Assembly (NCBI GenBank): GCA_031459935.1
Contig: JAVKHN010000005.1
Coordinates: forward strand, 22,440 to 86,439
Length of the DNA stretch: 64,000 nucleotides
Direction of reading: 5' to 3'
Source: Sysuimicrobium calidum
Lineage (GTDB): Bacteria > Sysuimicrobiota > Sysuimicrobiia > Sysuimicrobiales > Sysuimicrobiaceae
The position numbers and the translations under genes were made by a program. How positions within the stretch are numbered: position 1 is the stretch's first letter; the number at the start of each line of letters is the position of its first letter. The notes beneath the pieces are model-generated. The model was not told the origin of the DNA. It saw only the letters and a program-made list of their open reading frames with translations, and searched no databases. Below, piece after piece: positions 1-8,095 of this stretch.

Positions 1-147
1 AAGATCCCGCACCACCAGGGCCGTGATCCGCCGCTCCCGCGGGCTCACCACCACCTGGGTGACCTGCCCCGCGGGTCCGTCCGCGGCCTCCACCCGGGCA
101 CCGAGCCGGAACTCCAGCCGACGGATCTCGGGATCGGGCGTGCCCAT
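1..147 (-). CDS. PRC-barrel-like protein, N-terminal part only
   Basis: This is the first 49 codons of a minus-strand gene that runs off the left edge of the window. The start is an ATG at 147. Residues 15 to 49 have the shape of a PRC-barrel fold: LGARVEAADG, then GQVTQVVVSP, then ITALVVRD. Such small domains occur in proteins that bind RNA, the photosynthetic reaction centre, or unknown partners. The gene is transcribed divergently from the protease-like gene that starts at 185, with 37 bp between them. The function cannot be given without the missing part. Confidence 0.6.
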   Translation of the reverse strand, partial: MGTPDPEIRRLEFRLGARVEAADGPAGQVTQVVVSPRERRITALVVRDL

Positions 148-184
148 GCTATCCTCTTCGTGAATCCCCCGCAGGGAGTGTTGG

Positions 185-1051
185 GTGAGCGCGATGAGCG
201 TCCTCGACGTGCTCTGGCTGTTCTTTATCATATCCGCCCTGCAGCCCCTGGTCCAACGCCGGTGGCTGGAGGCGGCCCGGCTGCGCCTGCTGCGGGAGCT
301 GGAGCGCAAGCGCAACAGCCGCGTCATCGCCCTCATCCACCGGCAGGAGACCATGAGTCTATTGGGCTTCCCCATCGTGCGGTACATCGACATCCAGGAC
401 TCCGAGGAGGTCCTGCGGGCCATCCGGCTTACCCCGCCGGAGATGCCCGTCGACCTCATCCTGCACACCCCCGGCGGGCTCGTGCTGGCCGCGGAGCAGA
501 TCGCCCGGGCACTGCGGGAACGACCAGGGAAGGTGACGGTGTTCGTGCCGCACTATGCCATGTCCGGCGGTACCCTGATCGCCCTCGCCGCGGACGAGAT
601 CGTGATGGACCCGCACGCGGTGCTGGGGCCCGTGGATCCGCAGCTGGGCCAGTTCCCCGCGGCCAGCATCGTGAAGGTCTTGCAGACCAAGACCCTCAAC
701 GAGGTGGAGGACCAGACCATCATCCTCGCGGACATCGCGGAGAAGGCCCTTCGGCAGGTGCGGGAGACGGTCCGGGAGCTCCTGTCGGACAAGCTCCCGC
801 CCGAGCGGGCGGAGGCGGCGGCCGAGCTGCTGTCCTCGGGACGGTGGACCCACGACTACCCCATCACCGTGGAGGAGGTGCGGGCCCTGGGGCTCCGGGT
901 CTCCACGGACATGCCCCGGGAGATCTACACCCTCATGGACCTCTACCCGCAGGCTCCGCAGCGCCGACCCTCTGTGGAGTATGTCCCCGTCCCCTACCGC
1001 CCGCCCGCGCCCGTGCGCACTCCGGGCGGGGACGGGCGGCGGGAGGCGTGA
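185..1051 (+). CDS. Membrane-anchored ClpP/SppA-fold serine protease-like protein (SDH protease family)
   Basis: The product is 288 residues. It begins with one hydrophobic segment (residues 5 to 22), so it is probably tethered to the membrane. It continues with a ClpP-class crotonase fold. The oxyanion-type motif LHTPGG lies near residue 96, and the likely nucleophile serine is in AMSGGT near residue 128, followed by DPHAVLGPVDPQ. This layout fits the serine dehydrogenase proteinase / SppA-like family (PF01972 type). Members usually need Ser with Lys or Asp; I did not assign the second residue. The GTG at 185 is chosen because GGGAG lies about 7 bases upstream; an ATG at 194 in the same frame is the alternative. 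The proline-rich tail (from about residue 255) looks disordered. Confidence 0.75.
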   Translation: MSAMSVLDVLWLFFIISALQPLVQRRWLEAARLRLLRELERKRNSRVIALIHRQETMSLLGFPIVRYIDIQDSEEVLRAIRLTPPEMPVDLILHTPGGLVLAAEQIARALRERPGKVTVFVPHYAMSGGTLIALAADEIVMDPHAVLGPVDPQLGQFPAASIVKVLQTKTLNEVEDQTIILADIAEKALRQVRETVRELLSDKLPPERAEAAAELLSSGRWTHDYPITVEEVRALGLRVSTDMPREIYTLMDLYPQAPQRRPSVEYVPVPYRPPAPVRTPGGDGRREA

Positions 1052-1053
1052 GG

Positions 1054-1701
1054 TCACTCCTGTCCGATCAGGGCCGGGTCCTCCGAGGGAAGCTGGAGGT
1101 AGCAGGTGTCGTTGACGGTAACGATGCGGGTTTTCTCCGGCGAGGTGGCCTCGATGAGGTTGATCGCACCGTTGTGCTGCTGGAGGCGGAAGTAGGCGCT
1201 GAGGGGCGCTCCGAGCAGGGTAAGGAGAATCAGGCGGTTGATGCCCGCATGCGAAACCACCACCACGGTCTCGCCGGGGTGCTCTGTCACGATGCGCCAA
1301 AAGGCCCGCATGGCCCGTTCCCGGGCCTCCTCCAGGGTCTCCCCACCCGGGAGGCGCACGCGGGCCGGATTCTGCCACCACCGGCGCACGAGCTCCCCCA
1401 CCTCCGCCTCCATCTCCTCCACCCGGAGGCCGTCGAGGATCCCGTGGTTCAGCTCCACCAGATCTGGCTCCAGGATGGGCTCTAGCCCGTGTGGAGCCGC
1501 GATGCGCTCCGCGCCCCACCGGCACCGCTCGAGGGGGCTGCTGTACACCGCGGCCACGGGTTCCTGAGCGAGGGCCGCCGCCAGCCGCCGCATCTGGTGT
1601 CGGCCGAGGGGCGTGAGGGGGGAGTCAGAGCGGCCCTGGTAGCGGCGTTGGGCATTCCACTCCGTCTGCCCGTGACGCACCAGGAACACCCGGGTGGTCA
1701 T
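1054..1701 (-). CDS. Histidine phosphatase family protein
   Basis: This is a 215-residue enzyme of the histidine phosphatase (phosphoglycerate mutase-like) superfamily. The catalytic motif LVRHGQTEWN is at residues 6 to 15, with His in RHG as the phospho-acceptor. The second core elements are the ELNHG segment (about residue 87) and the VSHAGINR segment (about residue 150), which supplies the second catalytic His. The substrate cannot be told; relatives act as alpha-ribazole phosphatases (CobC), phosphoserine phosphatases or general sugar phosphatases. The ATG at 1701 overlaps the stop of rsgA in an ATGA arrangement, so the two are translationally coupled. Longer upstream readings of this frame are shadows of rsgA. 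Confidence 0.85.
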   Translation of the reverse strand: MTTRVFLVRHGQTEWNAQRRYQGRSDSPLTPLGRHQMRRLAAALAQEPVAAVYSSPLERCRWGAERIAAPHGLEPILEPDLVELNHGILDGLRVEEMEAEVGELVRRWWQNPARVRLPGGETLEEARERAMRAFWRIVTEHPGETVVVVSHAGINRLILLTLLGAPLSAYFRLQQHNGAINLIEATSPEKTRIVTVNDTCYLQLPSEDPALIGQE

Positions 1702-2618
1702 GCGTATCGCTCCCGCTCCGCCTCCTCCGCCTCCAGGAGCATGCGCACGTAGCTCTCGTATCGAGTGAGGGGGATCTCCCCGGCCTCTACCGCTTGCCGG
1801 ACCGCGCAACCCGGCTCCGTGCGGTGCAGGCAGTCCCTGAAGGCGCACGCCTCCGCCCGCTCCCGGATCTCCACAAAGCTCCGGCCGACCTCCGCGGGCC
1901 GGAGGTGCACGAACTCCAGGACCTGGACTCCCGGGGTGTCCACCACGAAGGCGTCCTCTCCCACCACTACGAGCTCCGCGGCGGTGGTGGTGTGCCGCCC
2001 CCGTCCCGTGCGAGGGCTCACCTCCCCCACCCGGAGGCGGTGGGTGCGCAGCAGGGCGTTGAGGAGGCTGCTTTTGCCCACTCCGCTGGGCCCCACGATG
2101 ACCGTGAGATGTCCACGCAGGATCTCCCGGAGGATCTCCAGGCCCTCCCCGGTGAGGGCACTCGTGCGCAGCACGGGGTAGCCGATGCGCTCGTACAGGG
2201 TCCCCAGCTCCCCGGGATCGCCCAGGTCCACCTTGTTAAAGCACAGGAAGGGGTGCAGGCCGCTGCCTTCCGCCAGGGCCAGGAAACGGTCGATGGCGTG
2301 GGGGTCCGGGTCGGGCCGGCGGCTGGCGAACACCACGCAGGCCTGGTCCACGTTCGCGGCGATGACCTGGAGGCGGTGGGGATCCGCTGCCGCGGGCTTG
2401 GTGAGCTGCTGGGTCCGCGGCAGCACCTCCTCGATGATCCCCTCCTCCGCGGAGAGGGGCACAAACCGCACCCGATCCCCCGGCACAATGCGGCCGGGGA
2501 CCTCTCCCTCCGCGACGCGACGGCGCAGCTTCCCCCGAGCCACGCACCGGTAGGTGTGGCCCCCGTGGTGCACGAAGAAAAAGCCGCCCACGGCCTTGGT
2601 GACGATCCCTTCCTGCAT
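1698..2618 (-). CDS. rsgA: Ribosome small-subunit-dependent GTPase A
   Basis: RsgA is a circularly permuted GTPase that helps late maturation of the 30S subunit. The 306-residue product has an N-terminal OB fold. The G motifs then come in permuted order: NKVD (G4, near residue 127), GPSGVGKSSL (G1, near 175) and DTPG (G3, near 227). A C-terminal zinc-binding segment follows with the Cys and His spacing of C-x5-C-x-H-x5-C (CAFRDCLH and EPGC). The ATG at 2618 is preceded by AGGA about 7 bases away. The stop overlaps the start of the histidine phosphatase gene. It is transcribed away from the ABC transporter gene at 2658. Confidence 0.95.
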   Translation of the reverse strand: MQEGIVTKAVGGFFFVHHGGHTYRCVARGKLRRRVAEGEVPGRIVPGDRVRFVPLSAEEGIIEEVLPRTQQLTKPAAADPHRLQVIAANVDQACVVFASRRPDPDPHAIDRFLALAEGSGLHPFLCFNKVDLGDPGELGTLYERIGYPVLRTSALTGEGLEILREILRGHLTVIVGPSGVGKSSLLNALLRTHRLRVGEVSPRTGRGRHTTTAAELVVVGEDAFVVDTPGVQVLEFVHLRPAEVGRSFVEIRERAEACAFRDCLHRTEPGCAVRQAVEAGEIPLTRYESYVRMLLEAEEAERERYA

Positions 2619-2657
2619 GCGCCATCCTAGGAAGTTGGCGATGGAGGTGGAAATCCC

Positions 2658-3587
2658 TTGTCCATGATCGTGGTGGAAGCGCAAAACCTGGTCAAGCGGT
2701 TCGGAACGGTCCGGGCGGTGGACGACATCTCCTTCGAGGTCCGCGCGGGCGAGTGCTTCGGGTTTCTGGGCCCCAACGGCGCAGGCAAGACCACCACCAT
2801 GAAGATGATCTACTGCGCGGTCCGGCCCACGGACGGCGTGCTGCGGGTCTTCAGCCTGGACGTCCAGCGGCACCCCCGGCGCATCAAGCAGCAGATCGGG
2901 GTGGTCCACCAGGCCACCACCCTGGACGAGGCCCTCACGGTCCGGGAGAACCTCCTGGTGTACGGCCGGTACTACGGGTTGAGCTGGGCGGAGGCGGCCC
3001 GACGGGCGGAGCAGCTGCTGGACTTCGTGGAGCTTGCTGGCCGCGCCCACGAGCGCATCCCGCGCTTAAGCGGCGGGATGCAGCGCCGGTTGATGATCGC
3101 CCGGGCCCTCATCAGCGAACCGCGCCTGCTGATCCTGGACGAGCCCACCACGGGGTTAGACCCGCAGGCCCGGCACGCGGTGTGGGAGCGGCTGCGCCAG
3201 CTCAAGCGGGCAGGCATCACCCAGATCCTCACCACCCACTACATGGAGGAGGCGGAGCAGCTGTGCGACCGGGTGGCCATCGTGGACGGCGGCCGCATCG
3301 TGGCGGAGGGCCCGCCCCGGGAGCTCGTGGAGCGGTACGCGGGGCGAGAGGTGGTGGAGGTCCAGCTCGCGCCGGACGGCCCCGCGGCCGCGGTGGTGGA
3401 GCGGCTGCGCCCGCTCGCGGAGGCTCACGAGGTGACAGGGGACCGGGTCCTGCTGCATACCCGGGACGGGGAGCGGGTGGTGCACCAGATGCGGAGCCTC
3501 GACCTCCCCATCGAGGGCGTGACCCTGCGGCGTGCCACCCTGGAAGATGTGTTTTTGCGGCTCACGGGAAGGAGGCTGCGGGAGTGA
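2658..3587 (+). CDS. ABC transporter ATP-binding protein (drug/lipid exporter type)
   Basis: This is the nucleotide-binding subunit of an ABC-2 type exporter, 309 residues. It shows Walker A GPNGAGKTT (about residue 38), the signature LSGGMQRR (about 138), Walker B LLILDEPT (about 158) and the switch histidine in LTTHYMEE (about 196). The C-terminal extension after residue 225 is typical of NodI/DrrA-type exporters. TTG at 2658 is chosen because GGAGG sits about 9 bases upstream; ATG at 2664 would be too far from it. The stop and the permease start share one base (TGATG), so the two subunits are made together. Confidence 0.92.
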   Translation: MSMIVVEAQNLVKRFGTVRAVDDISFEVRAGECFGFLGPNGAGKTTTMKMIYCAVRPTDGVLRVFSLDVQRHPRRIKQQIGVVHQATTLDEALTVRENLLVYGRYYGLSWAEAARRAEQLLDFVELAGRAHERIPRLSGGMQRRLMIARALISEPRLLILDEPTTGLDPQARHAVWERLRQLKRAGITQILTTHYMEEAEQLCDRVAIVDGGRIVAEGPPRELVERYAGREVVEVQLAPDGPAAAVVERLRPLAEAHEVTGDRVLLHTRDGERVVHQMRSLDLPIEGVTLRRATLEDVFLRLTGRRLRE

Positions 3588-4348
3588 TGGACGTTTCCCT
3601 GCGCGGCGCGTTTCGCTTCTGGCAGCGCAACCTCCTCCTCTTCCGGCGGATCTTCCTCACCGCCCTGCCGGAGAACTTCCTGGAGCCCGTGCTCTACCTG
3701 GTGGCCCTGGGGGTGGGGCTGGGGAGCTACCTGCGGGAGGTGGACGGCATCCCCTACGTGGCCTTCGTGGCCACGGGGCTTGCGGCCTCCGCAGCCATGT
3801 ACGGAGCCACCTTCGAGTGCACCTACAACGCCTACGTGCAGTTCGCCTACGACCGCGCCTACGAGGCCATCATCACGACACCGCTATCCGCGGAGGATCT
3901 GGCGGTGGGGGAGGTGCTGTGGGGGGCGACCCGCAGCGTGATCTACGGGAGCGCCTTCCTGGCGGTGGCGGCCCTGTTCGGTGCGGTGCAGTCCCTGTGG
4001 GCCCTCCTGCTCCCCGCGGTGTTCTTCGTGGCAGGGCTGGTGTTCTCCGCGCTCGGGCTCGCCTTCACTGCCCTCACGCCCTCCATTGACCTGTTCACGT
4101 ACTACTTCTCCCTGTGGATCACCCCTCAGTTCATGTTCAGCGGGATCTTCTTTCCGCTGGAGGCCCTCCCAAGGTGGGTGCAGCAGGCGGCCTGGTTTGC
4201 GCCCCTGTACCACGCGGTCCGCGCCACCCGGGCCTTCGCCTTCGGGGATCCTGCGGACGCCTGGGGAAGCCTCCTGTGGCTTACCCTTGCGGCCCTGGTG
4301 CTCCTTTCTGTCCCCGCGGTGCTGCTGCGGCGGCGCCTCGTCCAGTAA
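3587..4348 (+). CDS. ABC-2 type transporter permease
   Basis: The 253-residue product is the membrane partner of the upstream ATPase. About six hydrophobic segments can be seen, and a conserved ABC-2 stretch near residues 185 to 205 reads FMFSGIFFPLEALP, as in NodJ/DrrB permeases. It probably exports a lipid, polysaccharide precursor or drug; the substrate is not visible. The start codon overlaps the ATPase stop by one base. Its last 68 bases are also read on the other strand as the end of the putative metallopeptidase gene, an unusually long convergent overlap. Confidence 0.9.
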   Translation: MDVSLRGAFRFWQRNLLLFRRIFLTALPENFLEPVLYLVALGVGLGSYLREVDGIPYVAFVATGLAASAAMYGATFECTYNAYVQFAYDRAYEAIITTPLSAEDLAVGEVLWGATRSVIYGSAFLAVAALFGAVQSLWALLLPAVFFVAGLVFSALGLAFTALTPSIDLFTYYFSLWITPQFMFSGIFFPLEALPRWVQQAAWFAPLYHAVRATRAFAFGDPADAWGSLLWLTLAALVLLSVPAVLLRRRLVQ

Positions 4349-4724
4349 GACGGAGGTAGCGGCGGTAGTACCGTTCCACGGTGCGCCGGTTGATCGTGAA
4401 ATGGCGGGATCGCTCGGGTCGCAGGCCCCCGCTGAAGGTCTGCGGGATGTGCAGGAGCTCGTGGAGGATCACCCGGTCCTGCGCGTCCGGCGGAAGCCGG
4501 CCGAACCCGGGCTCCAGGAACTCGATGACGTAGGCGGGGCCGATGCCGAGGGCCTCCTGGAAGATGCGGGGAAGCCCCCAGATGCGGGCCCAGGCGTCTG
4601 TCCTTGCCCCGTAGGATCGGACACACACCACCCGGTCGAGCCGGACGTGATGGAACCCCAGGACCTCCACGAACTCCACCAGGCGCGTGTGCAGGTCAGG
4701 AGCGGGGATCCACCGGACGGGCAT
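4281..4724 (-). CDS. Putative zinc metallopeptidase (PF18894-like)
   Basis: This 147-residue protein has the zinc-protease motif HELLHIP near residue 89, with a third candidate ligand in SRHFTINRR near residue 107. An N-terminal part follows the pattern VRLDRVVCVRSYG and ARIWGLPRIFQEALG. This matches, from memory, the putative phage-type metallopeptidase family PF18894, which is common in archaea, thermophilic bacteria and mobile elements. The target is unknown. The end overlaps the ABC permease gene by 68 bases on the opposite strand, so the C-terminal tail after about residue 125 may be an accidental read-through extension. It lies next to a lower-GC DNA methyltransferase. Confidence 0.7.
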   Translation of the reverse strand: MPVRWIPAPDLHTRLVEFVEVLGFHHVRLDRVVCVRSYGARTDAWARIWGLPRIFQEALGIGPAYVIEFLEPGFGRLPPDAQDRVILHELLHIPQTFSGGLRPERSRHFTINRRTVERYYRRYLRLTGRGAAAAAPRGQKGAPGPQG

Positions 4725-4738
4725 GGGGTGCTTTACGT

Positions 4739-4762
4739 GTGCCTGGAGATCAAGCCAGGCAC
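4739..4762. repeat. 8-bp perfect inverted repeat
   Basis: GTGCCTGG and CCAGGCAC are separated by eight bases. It lies between the 3' end of the methyltransferase gene and the 5' end of the metallopeptidase gene, both on the minus strand. There is no T-run on either side, so a simple intrinsic terminator is not supported. It could be a weak terminator, an mRNA hairpin or a protein site. Confidence 0.5.
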
Positions 4763-4844
4763 TTCCTTAGACAGTCTTTCGTGAACCCGCAATGGCGAAC
4801 CGGAACGCCGCATGCCCGCAAGGCAGCTCCCACGATGTGTTCGA

Positions 4845-5828
4845 TCACCCCTCCCACCACGAACCGGTTCTCGCGAATGCTCGTGGCATAACAGGCACGA
4901 GGAACAGTTGTTGAGCGCCGTCCAGTTTGTGCCTCTTAGCCGGCTGTGCGCTCAGATCCACTCTCTGGAACTCCGCCACGAGCTGCTTGCGTCGCACCCG
5001 CAACGGCTCAGCTAGCCTGCGGTAGGCGTAGGTCACGTACTCGGGGATGATGTCGTAGCCCACCGCACTTCGACCGAGGTGCAGGGCCACCTTCGCGGTT
5101 GAGCCTGAGCCCAGAAAGGGATCCAGCACGACTTCCCCGGGGTAGGAGTACAGCTGGATGAGGCGGTAGGGGATCTCCTCCGGGAAGGGGCACGGATGAT
5201 CCAGCACTCCAGGAGGAACGGGCGCGATGTGCCAGACGTTGTTTGCCACGTCCCGGGTGAACACATCCGTGATCTTCACCCGAGCTTTTGTAAGCTCATC
5301 CTCCGTCCTCCCCCGGTAGATCGGAGGGCCAGGTTTTCGGAAAACCAGAATATACTCGGTCATGATGTTCGGGTGGAAATATCCTGGGTAGGGTTTCTGG
5401 ATGAAGACCCCGGCCCTGCGGACCCCTGCCGTGGTCTTGTGCCAGATGATGTCCTGTACGAACTCCCAGTCGCTTCGAGATAACCGGCTACTCAGGTCAT
5501 GCGGAACCGGGTAATGCCGACCCCGAAAAAGTACGGTACCGATGACCACGCAGAGATACCCACCGGGTTTGGTGACCCGATGGACCTCCCGGAAGGCACG
5601 CTGTAGCCAATTGAGGTAATCCTCGTAATTCTCGGGGCCATAGGAACGGGTTCGGTACCACCGTTCCGGATCCGAGGCGTGTCGATGGTAATCAATGGCG
5701 TTCCAGTAGGGCGGGGAGGTGACGGTGAGAGAGACCTCCCCAGCTGTTAGTTCGGGCATGGAGAGACTGTCACCCACATACAGGCGGGCGGTGCTCTCTC
5801 TGCGGTGATAAACCATCGGGGTTCGCAT
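4845..5828 (-). CDS. DNA methyltransferase (N4-cytosine / N6-adenine, beta-type)
   Basis: The 327-residue product is an S-adenosylmethionine-dependent DNA methyltransferase. The catalytic motif TSPPYW lies near residue 37 and the AdoMet-binding motif DPFLGSGST near residue 242, the order of the beta class. SPPY rather than NPPY or DPPY suggests N4-cytosine or N6-adenine specificity. ATG at 5828 is chosen because AAGGAG lies five bases upstream; ATGs at 5885 and 5858 in the same frame lack this. No restriction endonuclease gene is visible beside it, so it may be an orphan. The base composition of the gene is clearly lower in G+C than its neighbours, a sign of recent arrival. Confidence 0.88.
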   Translation of the reverse strand: MRTPMVYHRRESTARLYVGDSLSMPELTAGEVSLTVTSPPYWNAIDYHRHASDPERWYRTRSYGPENYEDYLNWLQRAFREVHRVTKPGGYLCVVIGTVLFRGRHYPVPHDLSSRLSRSDWEFVQDIIWHKTTAGVRRAGVFIQKPYPGYFHPNIMTEYILVFRKPGPPIYRGRTEDELTKARVKITDVFTRDVANNVWHIAPVPPGVLDHPCPFPEEIPYRLIQLYSYPGEVVLDPFLGSGSTAKVALHLGRSAVGYDIIPEYVTYAYRRLAEPLRVRRKQLVAEFQRVDLSAQPAKRHKLDGAQQLFLVPVMPRAFARTGSWWEG

Positions 5829-5905
5829 CGAGGCTCCTTGATCAGAGTGTTCCGTCATGGACGCGTAGCGTACAGACGTTCCCAATTAAGTGGTTCTCGG
5901 CAGGG

Positions 5906-5933
5906 TTGGAAACTCCTCCCTTGGGAGTACAAT
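5906..5933 (+). promoter_or_regulatory. Sigma-70-type promoter for the FAD oxidoreductase
   Basis: TTGGAA (5906-5911) and TACAAT (5928-5933) are separated by 16 bases. The expected transcription start, about seven bases after the -10 box, falls on or next to the GTG at 5940 that is the best start of the next gene, so the mRNA may be leaderless. Confidence 0.6.
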
Positions 5934-5939
5934 CCTCGT

Positions 5940-7187
5940 GTGCCGGACGCGTTCGCCTTTCGACCCGTCGGTTCAGCCGCAGGCTCCACCGTCTCCCTGT
6001 GGCTGGATGTGCCCTACGCGCCCCGGCCACCCCTTCGGGGCGAGGTGCAGGTCCCGGTGGCCGTGGTGGGAGGCGGGATTACAGGGATCTCCGTGGCCTA
6101 CTGGCTGAGTCGGGCGGGGGTGACCTGCTGGGTGCTGGAGCGGGACGTGGTGGCGGGCGGGGCCACGGGCCGCAACGGCGGGTTCGTGCAGGAAGGCACG
6201 ACCCCGGGGTATGCGGACCTCATCGCGCGGTTCGGCCGGAGCGAGGCCAAGGCGCTCTGGGCCTTCACCGTGGAGAACCGCGAGCGGCTCCTGCAGGTCT
6301 GCGCGGAGGAGGGGATCGAGGCGGAAGTGGACCCCCGGGGGAGCGTGGCCCTGGCCTCTGACCTCCACGAGCTTGAGGAGCTCGAACGCGAAGCGGCCCT
6401 GCTCACCGAGGACGGGTTCCCGGTACACCTCCTCGACGCGGAGGAGGTGAGGGCGCGGCTCGGAGGGCATCCCGAATTTGTGGGCGGGATGTTCAATCCT
6501 CGGGACATCGGCATCCACCCCGTCCGGTTCACCCGCGGGCTCGCAGCGGCCGCGGAGCGCCGCGGGGCCCGGATCTTCGAGGGCACCCCCGTGGTGGGGA
6601 TCGAGCGGGCAGGGACGGGCTGGCGGGCGGTGACCCCTGCCGGAACGGTTCAGGCGGATCGGCTGGTGCTTGCCCTGGACGCCTATACGACGCAGCTGGA
6701 GACCCCGTGGGCGCGGTGGATCCGGGCGGTGCGCGGCCAGGTGCTCGCCACGGCCCCGCTTCCCCGCCGGCTGTTTGCCCACCTGTTCTACGCGAACGAC
6801 GGACTCGAGTACTGGCGACAGACGCCTGCGGGCCCGGTGGTGCTGGGCGGGTTGCGGCGCTTGCACGCTCAGGAAGAGGTGGGGACGGAGGACCGGCTGC
6901 ATCCCCGCATCCAGGAGGCCCTGGAGGCATACCTGCGGGGTCTCGGGGTACCGCGCGGGGTCGCCGTCACGCACCGGTGGAGTGGAGCCATCGGCCTCAG
7001 CAGGGATCACCTGCCTGTGATCGGGCCTGTTCCGGGCGAACCGGGTCTCCTGCTGGCGGCCGGCTACACCGGGCAGGGGCTCGCCTTCGCCTTCCTCGCG
7101 GGCCGGATGATCACGGAGCTCCTCGTGGCGGGTTCCACCGACTCCCCGCACGTCCTCCTCCCGGATCGCCTGGTGGGCAGAGCCTGA
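5940..7187 (+). CDS. FAD-dependent oxidoreductase (DAO / glycine oxidase-like)
   Basis: The 415-residue protein belongs to the D-amino-acid oxidase-like (DAO) family that oxidises amino acids or N-methylated amines. The N-terminal dinucleotide fold is VVGGGITG near residue 42, followed by the flavin-contact stretch GGATGRNGGF near residue 75. The C-terminal DAO signature is WSGAIG with DHLPVIG near residue 350, then AAGYTGQGLAF. Substrates such as glycine, sarcosine or gamma-glutamyl compounds are possible. GTG at 5940 is used because the DAO fold begins shortly after and a promoter -10 box ends at 5933; GGGAG lies 12 bases upstream, which is far for a ribosome site. It is divergent from the methyltransferase gene. 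Confidence 0.85.
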   Translation: MPDAFAFRPVGSAAGSTVSLWLDVPYAPRPPLRGEVQVPVAVVGGGITGISVAYWLSRAGVTCWVLERDVVAGGATGRNGGFVQEGTTPGYADLIARFGRSEAKALWAFTVENRERLLQVCAEEGIEAEVDPRGSVALASDLHELEELEREAALLTEDGFPVHLLDAEEVRARLGGHPEFVGGMFNPRDIGIHPVRFTRGLAAAAERRGARIFEGTPVVGIERAGTGWRAVTPAGTVQADRLVLALDAYTTQLETPWARWIRAVRGQVLATAPLPRRLFAHLFYANDGLEYWRQTPAGPVVLGGLRRLHAQEEVGTEDRLHPRIQEALEAYLRGLGVPRGVAVTHRWSGAIGLSRDHLPVIGPVPGEPGLLLAAGYTGQGLAFAFLAGRMITELLVAGSTDSPHVLLPDRLVGRA

Positions 7188-7195
7188 GCCGTTCC

Positions 7196-7453
7196 CTACC
7201 CGCCGAACCGCAGCCAGCCGGGGCCGAAGAGAAGGGTCACGATGCCCAGAAGGGCCCACAGACTGCTCTTGATTCCCTCGCTCCGCTCTCCCTCCCGGAA
7301 CTCCCGCACCGCCCCCACCAGGGGGACCACGGTCAGGAGGAGCACGAACCATGGACCCACCACGTGGAACGGCTCGGGGAGCGCCCCGGCGATCCGGCGG
7401 TACCCCTCCGCAACGGCGGCGAGGATCCACAGAAAAGCCATTCCCAAACGCAT
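7196..7453 (-). CDS. Small hypothetical membrane protein
   Basis: The 85-residue product has two clear hydrophobic stretches (about residues 30 to 48 and 62 to 80) separated by a charged loop, EFREGERSEG. GAGG lies about six bases before the ATG at 7453. I do not recognise a family. It is convergent with the FAD oxidoreductase, with only eight bases between the stops, and lies downstream of the DinB-like gene on the same strand. Confidence 0.55.
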   Translation of the reverse strand: MRLGMAFLWILAAVAEGYRRIAGALPEPFHVVGPWFVLLLTVVPLVGAVREFREGERSEGIKSSLWALLGIVTLLFGPGWLRFGG

Positions 7454-7520
7454 CCGCGCACCTCGTCCCCGGAGTGACGCCCCTCCCCCGGCGACCGTCG
7501 GATGGACTTGGGACCAACCC

Positions 7521-7988
7521 TCAGGAGGCCAGGAGCCTCATGTAGATGCGCAGCTGCCCCAGGTGGTAGCTGTAGTGGGAAATCGTGTGGAGGATGGCGT
7601 AGCGCTTCGTGGCCATACCCCTCTCGCTTCCCCGCTGGACCTCCACGGTTTCCTCCAGGGCCGCGTCCGCAAGGCCCTGGAGGATCCGGCGGGTGCGCTC
7701 CGCCACCCCTCGGATCTCCTCCAATACCTCTTCCTTGCGTACCGGCACGTCCAGGGCGAACTCCGCCTCCCGGTCGCGCTGGAGGGCCTCCCCGCCCACG
7801 GTCCGGTGGATCCAGTACCGCTCTGATCCCGCGAGGTGCCGCAGGAGGATCCCCGGGGTGTTCAGCAGGCCCGGCGGCCTTTGGTTCAGCTGGTCCTCGC
7901 TCAGGGGGGCCACGGTCCGGAGCACCGCCTCCCGGACCTCGTCGAGGTACGCCCCAAGCCTCTGCGCCTCTCCCATGGCCTCCTCCAT
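7521..7988 (-). CDS. DinB-like four-helix-bundle protein
   Basis: The 155-residue product fits the DinB/YfiT superfamily, four-helix metal-binding proteins that often serve as thiol-dependent transferases. The visible pattern is a first histidine in ILLRHLAGSERYW (about residue 52) and a later pair in ILHTISHYSYHLGQL (about residue 135), the usual three-His metal site. ATG at 7988 is preferred because GGAGGAAGG lies just upstream. The physiological role is unknown; relatives act in mycothiol or bacillithiol-dependent reactions or after DNA damage. Confidence 0.75.
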   Translation of the reverse strand: MEEAMGEAQRLGAYLDEVREAVLRTVAPLSEDQLNQRPPGLLNTPGILLRHLAGSERYWIHRTVGGEALQRDREAEFALDVPVRKEEVLEEIRGVAERTRRILQGLADAALEETVEVQRGSERGMATKRYAILHTISHYSYHLGQLRIYMRLLAS

Positions 7989-8044
7989 ACGCCTTCCTCC
8001 CCAGTTTACCGAGCGGAGGGGCACAAGAAGACCCCCCCAACGGC

Positions 8045-8071
8045 AAAAACGCCCGGGGGTCTCCCGGGCGT
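8045..8071 (-). terminator. Intrinsic terminator after hup
   Basis: On the minus strand ACGCCCGGG and CCCGGGCGT form a perfect 9-bp stem with a 5-base loop, and the hairpin is followed by TTTTTG. It lies 24 bases past the hup stop codon. Confidence 0.85.
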
Positions 8072-8095
8072 CCTCGGCTCCCGTAGCCCCGCGAA

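Noticed and set aside
4739..4762. Perfect hairpin as an intrinsic terminator of the methyltransferase gene
   Set aside because: No T-run follows on either strand; kept only as an inverted repeat.
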